The notes beneath the pieces are model-generated. The model saw only the letters and a list, made by a program, of their open reading frames with translations. It ran no database searches and had not been told where the DNA came from. Below are positions 8,018 to 17,609 of a stretch of DNA of 64,000 nucleotides, one piece after another. Within the stretch, counting starts at the first letter, position 1; every line of letters begins with the position of its first letter. A program made the translations under genes and the position numbers. The stretch is from assembly GCF_014873955.1 (NCBI RefSeq), contig NZ_JADBED010000001.1, positions 2,818,825 through 2,882,824 on the forward strand, in the 5' to 3' direction. Source of the stretch: Nesterenkonia lutea. Lineage in GTDB: Bacteria > Actinomycetota > Actinomycetes > Actinomycetales > Micrococcaceae.

Positions 8018-10225
8018 ATGAAGCCTATGGCGTCTCGTAAATCTCCCCTCTTTGACACGGCCACCACCGTCGGGAAAATCATGTCTTTCCTGGGCGTGAG
8101 CGCCCTCTGCGGCCTGCTGGCTGCGGGTCTCATCTTCCCGCTCGCGGCCTCCGGAGGAGCAGCGGTGTCCACCGGCACGGAGCTGCTGGAGGACATCCCC
8201 ACCGAGCTCGAGGAAGAGCCGCTGAGCGTGCCCTCCCACATCTACGCCTCCGACGGCACCACCGAGATCGCCACCTTCTACGCGGAGAACCGGCAGCCGG
8301 TCACGATGGACGAGATCTCAGAGAACATGGTCGATGCCATCCTGGCCATCGAGGACGAGCGCTTCTACGAGCACGGCGGGGTCGATCCCCGCGGCGTCTC
8401 CCGTGCACTGGTGAACAACCTCACCTCGGACAGTCAGCAGGGCGCCTCCACCATCACGCAGCAGTACGTCAACAACATGCTCATCAACGCCGTGGTGCTG
8501 ACCGGCGAGGGACGTCTGACCATCTCCGGCACCGGCGAGAAGACCTACGCGGACAAGCTGCGCGAGATGAAGCTCGCGGTCGCCGTCGAGCAGGAGATGA
8601 CCAAGGAGGAGATCCTCGAGGGCTATCTCAACATCGTGCTCCTGGGTGGGCGCAACTACGGCGTGGAAGCCGCCGCGCAGTTCTACTGGGGCGTGCCAGC
8701 CTCCGAGCTCAGCATCTCGCAGTCAGCGGTGCTGGCCGGCATGGTCCAGTCCCCCAACGGCTACAACCCAGCAGTCAACCCGGAAGCCTCCAAGGACCGC
8801 CGGGACATCGTGCTCGGCGCCATGCTGGAGAATGAGGCGATCACCCAGGAGGAGTACGAGGAGGCCATTGCTGAGGACCTCGGCGTGGAGGAGATCTACC
8901 CTGAGGAGACCGGATGTGTCTCCGCAAGCATGGGTCCCTACTTCTGTGACTACGTGCGCCGCGAGATCCTGGCCAGCGACACCTTCGGTCCCGATGAGGA
9001 CTCCCGAGAAGAACTTCTGAACCGCGGTGGTCTGCGCATCACGACCACCCTGGATCCCGACGCTCAGCAGGCCGCCCAGACCGAGGTCGACGCGACCGTC
9101 CCCTCGGACGACAACTCCGGCGCCGGTGCAGCGATCACCTCGGTGGAGCCCGGAAGCGGCAACATCATTGCGATGGCGCAGAATCGGAACTACACCCCCG
9201 AGGATGGGGACGGCAACACCACGCTGAACTACAACGTCGACTCTGATGTCGGCGGAGGCAACGGCTGGCAGCCAGGTTCCTCCTTGAAGCCCTTCGTCGT
9301 CGCCGCCTACCTCGAAGAGGGCGGGTCAACCGACGACGTCGTCGATGCGTCCCCCGACGAGTGGGCCGACACCCAGCGCTGGGAGGCCAGCTGTCTGGAG
9401 CGGGGCTATACGACCACGGACGGACCGTGGGAGGTGGAGAACGTGGAAGAGGACTCCAACCGTCGCATGACGATCGACTATGGCGTCTACTTCTCAGTCA
9501 ACACCGCCACCCTGGCCACGGCCACCGAGATGGACCTCTGCGCCATCACCGACGTCACGGACCGTCTCGGCATTCACCTGGCGACCGACACCGACCAGGG
9601 GCTGTCCCCGCAGAACCCCTCATTCGTGCTGGGCACCGACAACGTCGCTCCGCTGACCCAGGCGGCCGCCTACGCCACCTTCGCCGATGACGGCAACTTC
9701 TGTGAGCCCCGGGCCCTGCTCGAGGTGACCGACACCCACGGCAACGAGTACGACGTGCCCGAGGAGGACTGCGAGCAGGTGATCGATGAGGAGATCGTGG
9801 CCCAGGTCAACGACATCACCATCAACATCGCCGAAGGCACCATCGCCGCAGGCAACCCGCCGTTCCCCATGGCGGGCAAGACAGGCACCACCGACGATGC
9901 CGTCCACACCTGGTTCGTGGGCTATTCCTCCGGAGTCTCCACGGCCAGCTGGATCGGCAACCCCGAGGGCAATGAGAACGGTTACCGGGAGTCCATGATC
10001 AACGGGCAGTACTACGAAGACTTCTACGGATCCACCCTTGCCGCACCCATGTGGCTGGACTATATGGAGCAGGTCGGCGATGACTACGACACCTCCGACT
10101 TCCGCGAGGCCGACGACTCCCCGTTCGATGATCGCCGTGACCGCAGCCGCTACAGCGGCGGCGGCGAGCTCCCCGACGACGACGAGGCCATCAACTCCCG
10201 CGATTCCGACGGAGACGACGACTGA
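8018..10225 (+). CDS. ponA2: Bifunctional class A penicillin-binding protein (PonA2 type)
   Basis: 735 aa. One membrane anchor near residues 25-50 is followed by an extracytoplasmic glycosyltransferase (GT51) domain with EDERFYEHGG at ~112-121 and QGASTITQQYVNN near 147-159. The transpeptidase domain shows all three active-site motifs: Ser421-x-x-Lys424 (GSSLKP), Ser493-Val-Asn495 and Lys621-Thr-Gly-Thr624. It polymerises and cross-links peptidoglycan. Unlike mycobacterial PonA2 there is no C-terminal PASTA domain; the protein ends in an Asp-rich tail (EINSRDSDGDDD-like). The neighbouring phosphoesterase gene overlaps its stop codon. ATG at 8018 is the first of two close starts (the other is 8027). 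Confidence 0.93.
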   Translation: MKPMASRKSPLFDTATTVGKIMSFLGVSALCGLLAAGLIFPLAASGGAAVSTGTELLEDIPTELEEEPLSVPSHIYASDGTTEIATFYAENRQPVTMDEISENMVDAILAIEDERFYEHGGVDPRGVSRALVNNLTSDSQQGASTITQQYVNNMLINAVVLTGEGRLTISGTGEKTYADKLREMKLAVAVEQEMTKEEILEGYLNIVLLGGRNYGVEAAAQFYWGVPASELSISQSAVLAGMVQSPNGYNPAVNPEASKDRRDIVLGAMLENEAITQEEYEEAIAEDLGVEEIYPEETGCVSASMGPYFCDYVRREILASDTFGPDEDSREELLNRGGLRITTTLDPDAQQAAQTEVDATVPSDDNSGAGAAITSVEPGSGNIIAMAQNRNYTPEDGDGNTTLNYNVDSDVGGGNGWQPGSSLKPFVVAAYLEEGGSTDDVVDASPDEWADTQRWEASCLERGYTTTDGPWEVENVEEDSNRRMTIDYGVYFSVNTATLATATEMDLCAITDVTDRLGIHLATDTDQGLSPQNPSFVLGTDNVAPLTQAAAYATFADDGNFCEPRALLEVTDTHGNEYDVPEEDCEQVIDEEIVAQVNDITINIAEGTIAAGNPPFPMAGKTGTTDDAVHTWFVGYSSGVSTASWIGNPEGNENGYRESMINGQYYEDFYGSTLAAPMWLDYMEQVGDDYDTSDFREADDSPFDDRRDRSRYSGGGELPDDDEAINSRDSDGDDD

Positions 10226-11112
10226 GCGCCAGCCCGCAGTTCAAGGTCCTCGGACTGGGAGTCAATGACTTCCAGCTCCGCCGCGTCCGCCTGCCTCTGC
10301 GCGCGGGGGCGGGTCTGCGGATCCTGCACATCTCGGACATCCACTACGTCCCGGGCCAGCGCAGGAAGTTCGACTGGCTGCAGTCGCTGGCCGAGCTGAA
10401 GCCGGACCTGGTGGTCAACACCGGTGACAACCTCTCCCACCCGGCCGCAGTGGACGAGGTGCTCGAGGCACTGGAACCGCTGCGCCGGTTCCCCGGCGTG
10501 TTCGTCCCCGGCTCCAATGATTACTACGCCCCGCAGTGGAAGAACCCGCTGCGCTATCTGCACAGTCCCTCGAAGCTGGAGGGGGAGCCCGAGGAGCTGG
10601 ACTGGCGCCGCCTCTTCGCCGGCTTCGAGGCGGAGGGCTGGCGCAGCCTCACCAACCGCACCGCCCGGCTGGACGTGGGGGACCATGTCCTGGACTTCTC
10701 CGGAGTCGATGATCCGCACATCGGTCGCGATGAGTTCCAGGGATGGCCCGAGACCCGGGGGGAGACACCCGCCCCGGTGCGGATCGCCGTCGCCCATGCC
10801 CCGGTGCGCGCCGCGCTGGACACCTTCGCGCAGACCGGAGCCGACCTGATCCTCGCCGGACACACCCACGGCGGCCAGGTCTGCCTGCCCGGCGGACACG
10901 CGCTGGTGACGAACTGCGATCTCCCCAGATCGCAGGCCAGGGGTCTGAGCACCTTCACCTCGACCGCGCAGCAGGTCGGCTCGCCGCGCTCCGGCCAGCC
11001 GTCGCGGCAGGTGCCGTTGCATGTCTCGGCCGGCATCGGCACCAGCGCCACAGCGCCGGTGCGGCTCTTCTGCCCTCCAGAGGCCACGCTGCTTGAAGTT
11101 CATGATTCTTGA
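10222..11112 (+). CDS. Metallophosphoesterase (calcineurin-like, YkuE/Rv3683 type), probable CTG start
   Basis: Motifs of the binuclear-metal phosphoesterase fold appear in order: ILHISDIHYVPG, VNTGDNLS, PGSNDYY (variant of GNHD), VAHAP and LAGHTHGGQ. The first ATG in this frame (10411) would remove SDIH and half the metal site, so the start must be upstream. Between the in-frame stop at 10138-10140 and the SDIH motif there is no ATG, GTG or TTG. CTG at 10222 overlaps the ponA2 stop as CTGA, has GGAG 7 bases upstream and would give (M)SASPQFKVLGLG, 296 aa. A ponA2-phosphoesterase pair also occurs in mycobacteria. Membrane-associated phosphoesterases of this class are uncharacterised here. Confidence 0.8.
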   Translation: MSASPQFKVLGLGVNDFQLRRVRLPLRAGAGLRILHISDIHYVPGQRRKFDWLQSLAELKPDLVVNTGDNLSHPAAVDEVLEALEPLRRFPGVFVPGSNDYYAPQWKNPLRYLHSPSKLEGEPEELDWRRLFAGFEAEGWRSLTNRTARLDVGDHVLDFSGVDDPHIGRDEFQGWPETRGETPAPVRIAVAHAPVRAALDTFAQTGADLILAGHTHGGQVCLPGGHALVTNCDLPRSQARGLSTFTSTAQQVGSPRSGQPSRQVPLHVSAGIGTSATAPVRLFCPPEATLLEVHDS

Positions 11113-11146
11113 GAACCCCCGCGACACGGAATAGGTCAGCTGCCTG

Positions 11147-13030
11147 ATGCCACGCGAATCTGGCGCCCCGGGCGCCGAGGTCTCCGGACGCCGCCGCACC
11201 CTCTGGCAGGCGCTTGCTCGGCTCGGTCCCTACCTCAGCGGATTGAAGCTGCGCTGGACCTTCGGGCTGATCGCGGCGATCGGGGCCGGCGTCGTCGCCC
11301 TGACCATCCCCCAGGTGCTGCAGACCCTGGTCAACTCCCTGCTCGACGACGGCGCCCAGATCTCTGCCGTGTGGAGCGCCGGCGGCGTGATCCTGGCACT
11401 GGGAGTGCTGGAGGCGGGGCTGGTGTATCTGCGCCGCTTCTTCGTGATCCCCCCGGCCTCGGACGCGGAGATGTCCATGCGGACACGGCTCTTCGACAAG
11501 CTGCAGGACCTCTCAGCCTCCTTCCATTCCGCCTGGGGCGCGGGCCAGCTCCAGTCCCGGGCGATCGCTGACCTGAATCTGCTGCGGCGCTGGTTCGCCT
11601 TCGGGTCACTGATGCTCATCACCTCAGTGGTGAGCCTGGTGGTGGGATTCACGCTGATGGCCACGCTCTCCCCGCTGCTGGCGGTGGTGTTCCTGGGCGC
11701 CGCGCTGCCGATCATGGTGATCGGCCCGAGGTTCCGGCAGAAGTTCGTCCACTACTCCCGCGCCTCGCAGGACCAGGCCGGCGATGTGGCCACCAAGGTG
11801 GAGGAGTCCGTGCATGGGATCCGCGTGCTCAAGGCCTTCGGCCGGGGTGAACATGCGCTCGAGGGCTTCACCGAGGAGGCGGACGAGCTGCGCGACCTCG
11901 AGGTCTCCAAGGCGCGGACCCTCGCTAAATTCCTGATGGCGATGGTCATCCTTCCCGAGGGCATCCTCGGTCTCTGCCTGCTGATCGGCCTGTGGCAGGT
12001 AGCCAACGAGGAGACCACCGGAGTCAGCGTCGGAGCGCTCGCCGCGTTCTTCGCCACCGCCGCCGTGCTCAAGGGTCCGATCGAAGGCGTGGGCATGATG
12101 CTCGGGATGACGTTCACCGCGAAGACCGCGATCGACCGGCATGTCGACGTGATGGACACAGACACCGAGATCACCTCTCCGGCCTCGGCGAAGACCGCTG
12201 AGGAGCACGGTGTGCTCGAGCTCTCAGACGTGCACTTCCGCTTTCCAGATGCCGCGGACGGTGAACGCGACCTCATCGACGGAGTGAGCCTGCGGATCCA
12301 GCCGGGCGAGACGATGGCTCTGGTCTCAGCCACCGGCGGCGGCACCTCGACCCTGCTGAACCTGATTCCCCGGCTCTACGAGGTCACCGGCGGCTCCATC
12401 CGGATCGACGGCGTGGATGTCCGCGACTTCGCCCTGGCTGACCTGCGCTCCCGCATCGGCATCGCCTTCGAGGACCCGATCCTGTTCTCCACCTCGGTGA
12501 AGTCCAATGTCCTGCTGGGCACCTCGCACCTGCGCGACGCCGATGACCCGCAGAACCCTCCGCGGCGCGCCGCCCCGGCCGAGGAGGAGCTGGACGCGGC
12601 CATGCGCCGCGCGCTGCGGATCGCCGACGCCGAGTTCGTCGAGTCCCTGCCTCAGGGTGTGGAGACACCCGTGGGGGAGGAGGGGCTCAGCCTCTCCGGC
12701 GGCCAGCGACAGCGCCTGGCCCTGGCACGGGCCATCGCGTCCTCGCCCTCGGTGCTGCTCCTGGATGATCCGCTCTCAGCACTGGATGTGCGCACCGAGG
12801 AGGCCGTGACGCTACGGCTGCGCGAGGTGCTCCGCTCCACCACCACGCTGATCGTGGCTCACCGGCCCTCCACCGTGGCGCTCGCCGACCGCGTGGCGCT
12901 GCTCGAAGCAGGACGCATCACCGAGGTCGGCACCCATGCGGAGCTGCTCGAGCGCAGCCCGAAGTACCGCGAGGTCATGAGTGCCAGCGTCCGCCCCCTC
13001 ACCGCCGAGGAGGTGCTCAGCCATGAATGA
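11147..13030 (+). CDS. ABC exporter half-transporter with degenerate ATP site (subunit A)
   Basis: 627 aa: six-helix type IV exporter membrane domain (~30-330) fused to an ATPase domain (~350-627). The ATPase is unusual. Walker A reads SATGGGTSTLL with Thr400 where the phosphate-binding lysine should be, and Walker B reads VLLLDDPLSALD with Asp541 in place of the catalytic glutamate. The signature LSGGQRQRLALARA is intact, and a ~20-residue Pro/Ala/Glu-rich insertion lies between Q-loop and signature. It overlaps the next ABC gene by 8 bp. Together they would form a heterodimer in which this subunit's nucleotide site is catalytically dead while its LSGGQ completes the partner's site. The cargo is unknown. 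Confidence 0.9.
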   Translation: MPRESGAPGAEVSGRRRTLWQALARLGPYLSGLKLRWTFGLIAAIGAGVVALTIPQVLQTLVNSLLDDGAQISAVWSAGGVILALGVLEAGLVYLRRFFVIPPASDAEMSMRTRLFDKLQDLSASFHSAWGAGQLQSRAIADLNLLRRWFAFGSLMLITSVVSLVVGFTLMATLSPLLAVVFLGAALPIMVIGPRFRQKFVHYSRASQDQAGDVATKVEESVHGIRVLKAFGRGEHALEGFTEEADELRDLEVSKARTLAKFLMAMVILPEGILGLCLLIGLWQVANEETTGVSVGALAAFFATAAVLKGPIEGVGMMLGMTFTAKTAIDRHVDVMDTDTEITSPASAKTAEEHGVLELSDVHFRFPDAADGERDLIDGVSLRIQPGETMALVSATGGGTSTLLNLIPRLYEVTGGSIRIDGVDVRDFALADLRSRIGIAFEDPILFSTSVKSNVLLGTSHLRDADDPQNPPRRAAPAEEELDAAMRRALRIADAEFVESLPQGVETPVGEEGLSLSGGQRQRLALARAIASSPSVLLLDDPLSALDVRTEEAVTLRLREVLRSTTTLIVAHRPSTVALADRVALLEAGRITEVGTHAELLERSPKYREVMSASVRPLTAEEVLSHE

Positions 13031-14864
13031 GAGCCGCGCGAGCGATCGCTTCGCCCACCTCCGCGGGACCGCAGGAGAAGAGCAGATCGAGCTGGACAAG
13101 GAAGAGCGCGGGTTCATCAGGCGCCGCTCCTGGCGGCTGCTGGTGCAGCTCTCCGTGGGAGTGCGCCGCAAGCTGCTGATCACCGCCCTGTTCGTGGTGG
13201 TCGCTCAGGCCGCGCAGGCCTCCATCCCGCTGATCGTCGCCTGGGCCATCGACTGGGGCCTGCCCCGGATGATGGAGGGCCAGAGCTCGGGCATGTGGCT
13301 GCCGGGCAGCGCGTACATCGGCTGCGCGGTGACCGCGGGCATCCTGATCTTCCACTACACCCGGATGACCGCCGAGGCCTCCCAGGAGATGCTGTTCACC
13401 CTGCGCGGTGAGGTCTTCCGCAAGACCCAGGCGCTGAGCCTGGACTTCCACGAGGACTACACCTCGGGCAAGGTCATCTCCCGGCAGACCTCTGACCTGG
13501 AGTCCCTGCGGGAGCTCCTCGACGGCGGAGTCAACTCCCTGGTCCAGGGCGTCATGTTCATGTTCTTCACCGCAGTGACGATCTGGATCATGGACTTCCG
13601 CTCCGGACTGGTCCTCGTGGCGGCGCTGATCCCGATCGCTGTCCTGGGACGCTGGTACCAGCAGAACTCCGAGGTGGCCTACCGGCGCACCAGGGTCTCT
13701 TCGGCGAAGATGATCGTGCACTTCGTCGAATCCATGACGGGGATCCGCGCGGTCCAGGCGTTCCGCCGCGAGAGCTCCCGGTCCCGGCAGTACCGCCGGC
13801 TGGCCGCCGTCTACCGCGATGACATGATCCGCTCCATCTCCCTGTTCGGAGTGCTGCAGCCCTCGTTGATGCTCATCGGCAACCTCACGGTGACCACTGT
13901 GCTGGTCTGGGGCGGATACCGGGTGCTCGAAGGCGACCTGGGCATCGGCGTCCTGGTGGCGCTGGTCCTCGCCGCCAAGCGGGTGTTCCAGCCGCTGGAC
14001 ATGATCGCGATGTTCTACAACTCGCTGCAGTCAGCCACGGCCGCACTGGAGAAGGTCTCCGGGCTTCTGGAGGAGAGCCCCTCGGTGACCGAGGCGACGG
14101 ATCCGGTGCACCTGCCCGAGGCTGCCGGAGACCTCGAGTTCGCCCGAGCCTTGTTCCGCTACTCAGAGTCCGGCCCGGTGGTGCTGCATGAGCTTGATCT
14201 GCACATCCCCGCCGGTCAGACCGTCGCCGTGGTGGGGCGCACGGGTGCGGGCAAGTCCACGCTCGCGAAGCTGCTCGCCCGCTTCTATGACGTGAGCACC
14301 GGAGCGGTGCGCCTGGACGGCGTCGACCTGCGAGAGCTGGCCGTGGCGGATCATCACCGGCATGTGGCCATGGTGACCCAGGAGGCCTTCCTCTTCTCCG
14401 GAACCATCCGCGGCAACATCGCCCTGGGCAGACCGGATGCCTCCGAGGCGGAGATCATCGCTGCGGCGAAGGCCGTGGGATGCCATGACCTGATCATGGA
14501 GCTGCCCGAGGGCTACGCCACCGATGTGAACAAGCGCGGCGGCCGACTCTCGGCGGGCCAGCGGCAGCTGATCTCCTTCGCACGGGCCTTCCTTGCGGAT
14601 CCGGCGGTGCTGATCCTCGACGAGGCCACCTCCTCTCTGGACCTCCCCAGCGAGGCGCTGGTGCAGCAGGGCCTGGAGCGTCTGCTCGGCAATCGCACGG
14701 CGCTGATCATCGCCCACCGGCTCTCCACGGTGGCCATCGCGGACCGGGTGCTGGTGATCGAGGACGGCCGCGTGGTCGAGGACGGGGCGCCGGAGGAACT
14801 CGCCGCAGACGGCGGCTACTACGCGAAGCTCAATGCCGCCTGGCAGAGCTCCATGGGCTCCTGA
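13023..14864 (+). CDS. ABC exporter half-transporter with canonical ATP site (subunit B)
   Basis: 613 aa from ATG at 13023, inside the last codons of subunit A (an earlier in-frame ATG at 12981 lies deeper in that gene). Six membrane helices span ~45-330. The ATPase domain is complete: Walker A VGRTGAGKSTLAKLL, Q-loop VTQEAFLFSGT, signature LSAGQRQLISFARA, Walker B VLILDEATSSLD and H-loop IIAHRLSTV. This is the catalytically competent partner of the degenerate subunit upstream. The Ala in LSAGQ is a mild signature deviation, as expected for the subunit that completes the degenerate site. No cargo gene is adjacent, so substrate and direction (probably export) are inferred from family only. Confidence 0.92.
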   Translation: MNESRASDRFAHLRGTAGEEQIELDKEERGFIRRRSWRLLVQLSVGVRRKLLITALFVVVAQAAQASIPLIVAWAIDWGLPRMMEGQSSGMWLPGSAYIGCAVTAGILIFHYTRMTAEASQEMLFTLRGEVFRKTQALSLDFHEDYTSGKVISRQTSDLESLRELLDGGVNSLVQGVMFMFFTAVTIWIMDFRSGLVLVAALIPIAVLGRWYQQNSEVAYRRTRVSSAKMIVHFVESMTGIRAVQAFRRESSRSRQYRRLAAVYRDDMIRSISLFGVLQPSLMLIGNLTVTTVLVWGGYRVLEGDLGIGVLVALVLAAKRVFQPLDMIAMFYNSLQSATAALEKVSGLLEESPSVTEATDPVHLPEAAGDLEFARALFRYSESGPVVLHELDLHIPAGQTVAVVGRTGAGKSTLAKLLARFYDVSTGAVRLDGVDLRELAVADHHRHVAMVTQEAFLFSGTIRGNIALGRPDASEAEIIAAAKAVGCHDLIMELPEGYATDVNKRGGRLSAGQRQLISFARAFLADPAVLILDEATSSLDLPSEALVQQGLERLLGNRTALIIAHRLSTVAIADRVLVIEDGRVVEDGAPEELAADGGYYAKLNAAWQSSMGS

Positions 14865-14942
14865 GCAGCCGGTCCCCGGCCAGCGGCTCTCCGCGCGGCC
14901 ATCGGCCTGCAGCAGGATCGGACGACGCCGCGGCGACCAGTT

Positions 14943-15395
14943 CTAGTCCTGGCGCAGCAGCGAGGCCAGGTGGTCCACCGCGTAGCGGTAGCCGTTGAGG
15001 CCTGCACCCGCGATGACCGCGACGGCGGCGGGGGAGACGTAGGAGTGGCGGCGGAACTCCTCGCGGGCATGCACGTTGGAGATGTGCACCTCCACCACGG
15101 GCAGCGCGGCTGCACGCAGCGCGTCGGCGATGGCCACTGAGGTGTGAGTGTAGGCCGCGGGGTTGATCACGATGCCGTCGGCGGTGTCCTTGGCGGCCTG
15201 GATCGCGTCGATGATGGCGCCCTCATGATTCGACTGGAGCAGCTCCACCTCGAATCCGGCATCGGCTCCCGCGCGCCGGCAGAGCTCTTCGATGTCGCCC
15301 AGCGTGGAGGCGCCGTAGATCCCGGGCTCACGAGTGCCCAGCATGTTCAGGTTGGGGCCGTTGACGATCAGCAGGCGTCCGGTCATAGTCGACAT
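14943..15395 (-). CDS. aroQ: 3-dehydroquinate dehydratase, type II
   Basis: 150 aa from ATG at 15393-15395 ([13 protein letters not shown]); a GTG two codons earlier or an ATG three codons later are alternatives. Type II dehydroquinases are small dodecameric enzymes of the shikimate pathway that convert 3-dehydroquinate to 3-dehydroshikimate. Family hallmarks are present: [17 protein letters not shown] with the catalytic Tyr, [24 protein letters not shown] and [17 protein letters not shown] with the active-site His and Arg. It stands alone here, with no other aro gene in view. It follows acs on the same strand, separated by an inverted-repeat element, and converges on the ABC exporter. Confidence 0.95.
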   Translation of the reverse strand: MSTMTGRLLIVNGPNLNMLGTREPGIYGASTLGDIEELCRRAGADAGFEVELLQSNHEGAIIDAIQAAKDTADGIVINPAAYTHTSVAIADALRAAALPVVEVHISNVHAREEFRRHSYVSPAAVAVIAGAGLNGYRYAVDHLASLLRQD

Positions 15396-15476
15396 GCTCA
15401 CACCCTACCGGGACTCCTCCGCCGGCCCCCTTCACCCGGCCCCTGCGCCCAACCCCCTTCACGCGCCCCTTGCGCC

Positions 15477-15542
15477 GAGTGGCGGATTCTCCGTGCAGTC
15501 CACCTCGTCTCGGGGGAAGAATGCTCGGAGAATCCGCCACTC
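15477..15542. repeat. Long inverted repeat (17-bp arms), REP/MITE-like element between acs and aroQ
   Basis: GAGTGGCGGATTCTCCG at 15477-15493 is the exact reverse complement of 15526-15542, with a 32-base loop between. It lies about 36 bp beyond the acs stop and 81 bp before the aroQ start, both on the minus strand. It could act as a terminator or processing hairpin for acs mRNA, but the long loop and lack of a T tract are atypical. The structure resembles repetitive extragenic palindromes or a small non-autonomous element. Only one copy exists in this window, so repetition cannot be shown here. Confidence 0.75.
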
Positions 15543-15577
15543 AGCTAGGGGGCGGGTGGGGGTGTCGGGTGCTGCGA

Positions 15578-17587
15578 TCAGGAGCCGTGCTTGGCCCGCA
15601 TGTCGTCTGCGATCTGCTGCATCACTGCGGGATCCGCCAGGGTGGAGGCGTCCCCCACCTCGCGGCCCTCGGCGACGTCCTTGAGCAGACGCCGCATGAT
15701 CTTGCCCGAGCGGGTCTTCGGCAGCTCAGGCACCACCAGCACGTTGCGCGGCTTGGCGATCGGACCGATCTCCTTGCCCACGTGGGCCCGCAGGTCCTGC
15801 TCCATCTGCTCCTTGTCCCCGCCCTCGGCCTGGCCGCGGAGGATCACGAAGGCGACCACGGCCTCACCGGTGGTGGCGTCCTTCGCGCCCACCACGGCGG
15901 CCTCTGCCACCGCTTCGTGGGAGACCAGCGCGGACTCGATCTCCGTGGTGGAGAGGCGGTGCCCGGAGACGTTCATGACGTCGTCCACGCGGCCCATGAG
16001 CCAGACGTCGCCGTCCTCGTCGGTGCGTGCACCGTCGCCGGCGAAGTACACGTCGCCGAAGCGGGACCAATAGGTCTCCTGGTAGCGCTCCGGGTTCTTC
16101 CAGATCCCGCGAAGCATGGCGGGCCAGGGCTCCTTGATGACCAGGAGTCCGGCTTCGCCCTTCTCCAGCGGATTGCCGACCTCGTCGACGATTCCGATGG
16201 AGATTCCGGGCACGGCGGCCTGGGCCGAGCCCGGTTTGGTCGCGGTGACCCCGGGCAGCGGGGAGATCATGTGCGCGCCGGTCTCGGTCTGCCACCAGGT
16301 GTCCACGATCGGAGCCGGTTCCTTCTTGGGCTCCTTGCCCGGTCCGTTGTTGGCGCCGATGACCTCGCGGAACCACAGCCAGGCCTCCGGGTTGATGGCC
16401 TCGCCCACGGTGCCCAGCACGCGCAGGCTGGAGAGATCGTACTCATCCGGAATCTCGCGGCCCCATTTCATGCAGGTGCGGATCAGGGTCGGCGCGGTGT
16501 AGAACTGCGTGACCCCGTACTTCTGCACGATCTCCCAGAGCCGACCCTTGTGCGGGGAGTCCGGGGTGCCCTCGTAGATGACCTGGGTGGCGCCGTTGAC
16601 CATGGGCCCGTAGACGATGTAGGAGTGCCCGGTGACCCAGCCGACGTCGGCGGTGCACCAGTAGACATCGGTCTCCGGCCTCAGGTCGAAGGTGTCCCGG
16701 TGGGTCACAGCCGTCTGGGTCAGATATCCGCCGGTGGTGTGCAGGATGCCCTTGGGCTTGCCGGTGGTTCCGGAGGTGTAGAGGATGAACAGCGGGTGCT
16801 CGGAGTCATGCGGGACGTATGCATGCTCCGGGGACTGCTGCGGCACGATGTCATGCCACCAGACGTCGAGGTTCTCGTTGAACGCCACCTCTTCGCCGTT
16901 GCGCTTGACCACGACCACGTGCTCGACCGTGTGTCCGGGAGCAGCGAGAGCCTCGTCCACAGCAGGCTTCAGCGTGGAGGGCTTGCCCCGGCGATAGGAG
17001 CCGTCTGCGGTGACCACGAGCTTCGCCTCGGCGTCGTCCACGCGGGAGCGCAGCGCGTCGGAGGAGAAGCCGCCGAAGACCACGGAGTGGATCGCGCCGA
17101 TGCGGGCGCAGGCCAGCATGGTCACCACCGTCTCGGGGATCATCGGCATGTAGATGGCTACCCGATCACCCTTGGCGAGACCCAGGGACTCGAAGGCGTT
17201 GGAGGCGCGGGCGACCTCGTCGGCGAGCTCCTGATAGGTGATGCTGCGGGAATCACCGGGCTCGCCCTCGAAGTGCAGGGCCACCCGGCCGCCATTTCCG
17301 GCTTCGACGTGGCGGTCCACTGCGTTGTAGGCCGCGTTCACCTCGCCGCCGACAAACCATTTGGCCACCGGGGCCTCGGACCAGTCCAGCACCTCGGTGA
17401 AGTCTTTGTCCCAGCTCAGGACGGAGCGCGCCTGTTCGGCCCAATAGCCCAGCCGGTCCTCGGCCGCCTTCTCATAACGTTCGGAAGTGGCGACGGCGTC
17501 CTTGGCGAACGCCTCGCTCGGAGGGAAGATCTGACCCGACTTCTGCATCGTGTCCAGCTTGTTCTCTGGCTCGGAAATAGGCGTCAT
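15578..17587 (-). CDS. acsA: Acetyl-CoA synthetase (AMP-forming)
   Basis: 669 aa, the normal length. It activates acetate with ATP and CoA through acetyl-AMP, in the cytoplasm. ANL-superfamily motifs are clear: P-loop-like [11 protein letters not shown] near 270, WWQTETG near 415, and the hinge and C-terminal catalytic segment ending [11 protein letters not shown] near 625-635. The Lys of that segment is the site that Pat/KAT-type acetyltransferases modify to switch the enzyme off in many bacteria. The start has an excellent Shine-Dalgarno, AAGGAGGAA, 5 bases upstream. A CRP/GlxR-like palindrome lies 23-38 bp upstream at 17610-17625. The gene is divergent from nth. Confidence 0.96.
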   Translation of the reverse strand: MTPISEPENKLDTMQKSGQIFPPSEAFAKDAVATSERYEKAAEDRLGYWAEQARSVLSWDKDFTEVLDWSEAPVAKWFVGGEVNAAYNAVDRHVEAGNGGRVALHFEGEPGDSRSITYQELADEVARASNAFESLGLAKGDRVAIYMPMIPETVVTMLACARIGAIHSVVFGGFSSDALRSRVDDAEAKLVVTADGSYRRGKPSTLKPAVDEALAAPGHTVEHVVVVKRNGEEVAFNENLDVWWHDIVPQQSPEHAYVPHDSEHPLFILYTSGTTGKPKGILHTTGGYLTQTAVTHRDTFDLRPETDVYWCTADVGWVTGHSYIVYGPMVNGATQVIYEGTPDSPHKGRLWEIVQKYGVTQFYTAPTLIRTCMKWGREIPDEYDLSSLRVLGTVGEAINPEAWLWFREVIGANNGPGKEPKKEPAPIVDTWWQTETGAHMISPLPGVTATKPGSAQAAVPGISIGIVDEVGNPLEKGEAGLLVIKEPWPAMLRGIWKNPERYQETYWSRFGDVYFAGDGARTDEDGDVWLMGRVDDVMNVSGHRLSTTEIESALVSHEAVAEAAVVGAKDATTGEAVVAFVILRGQAEGGDKEQMEQDLRAHVGKEIGPIAKPRNVLVVPELPKTRSGKIMRRLLKDVAEGREVGDASTLADPAVMQQIADDMRAKHGS

Positions 17588-17609
17588 GCGGTTCCTCCTT
17601 AGATACTCC

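Noticed and set aside
15470..17602. 710-aa open frame antisense to acetyl-CoA synthetase
   Set aside because: Classic antisense frame of a GC-rich gene; it has no domain motifs and the opposite strand encodes a complete AcsA.
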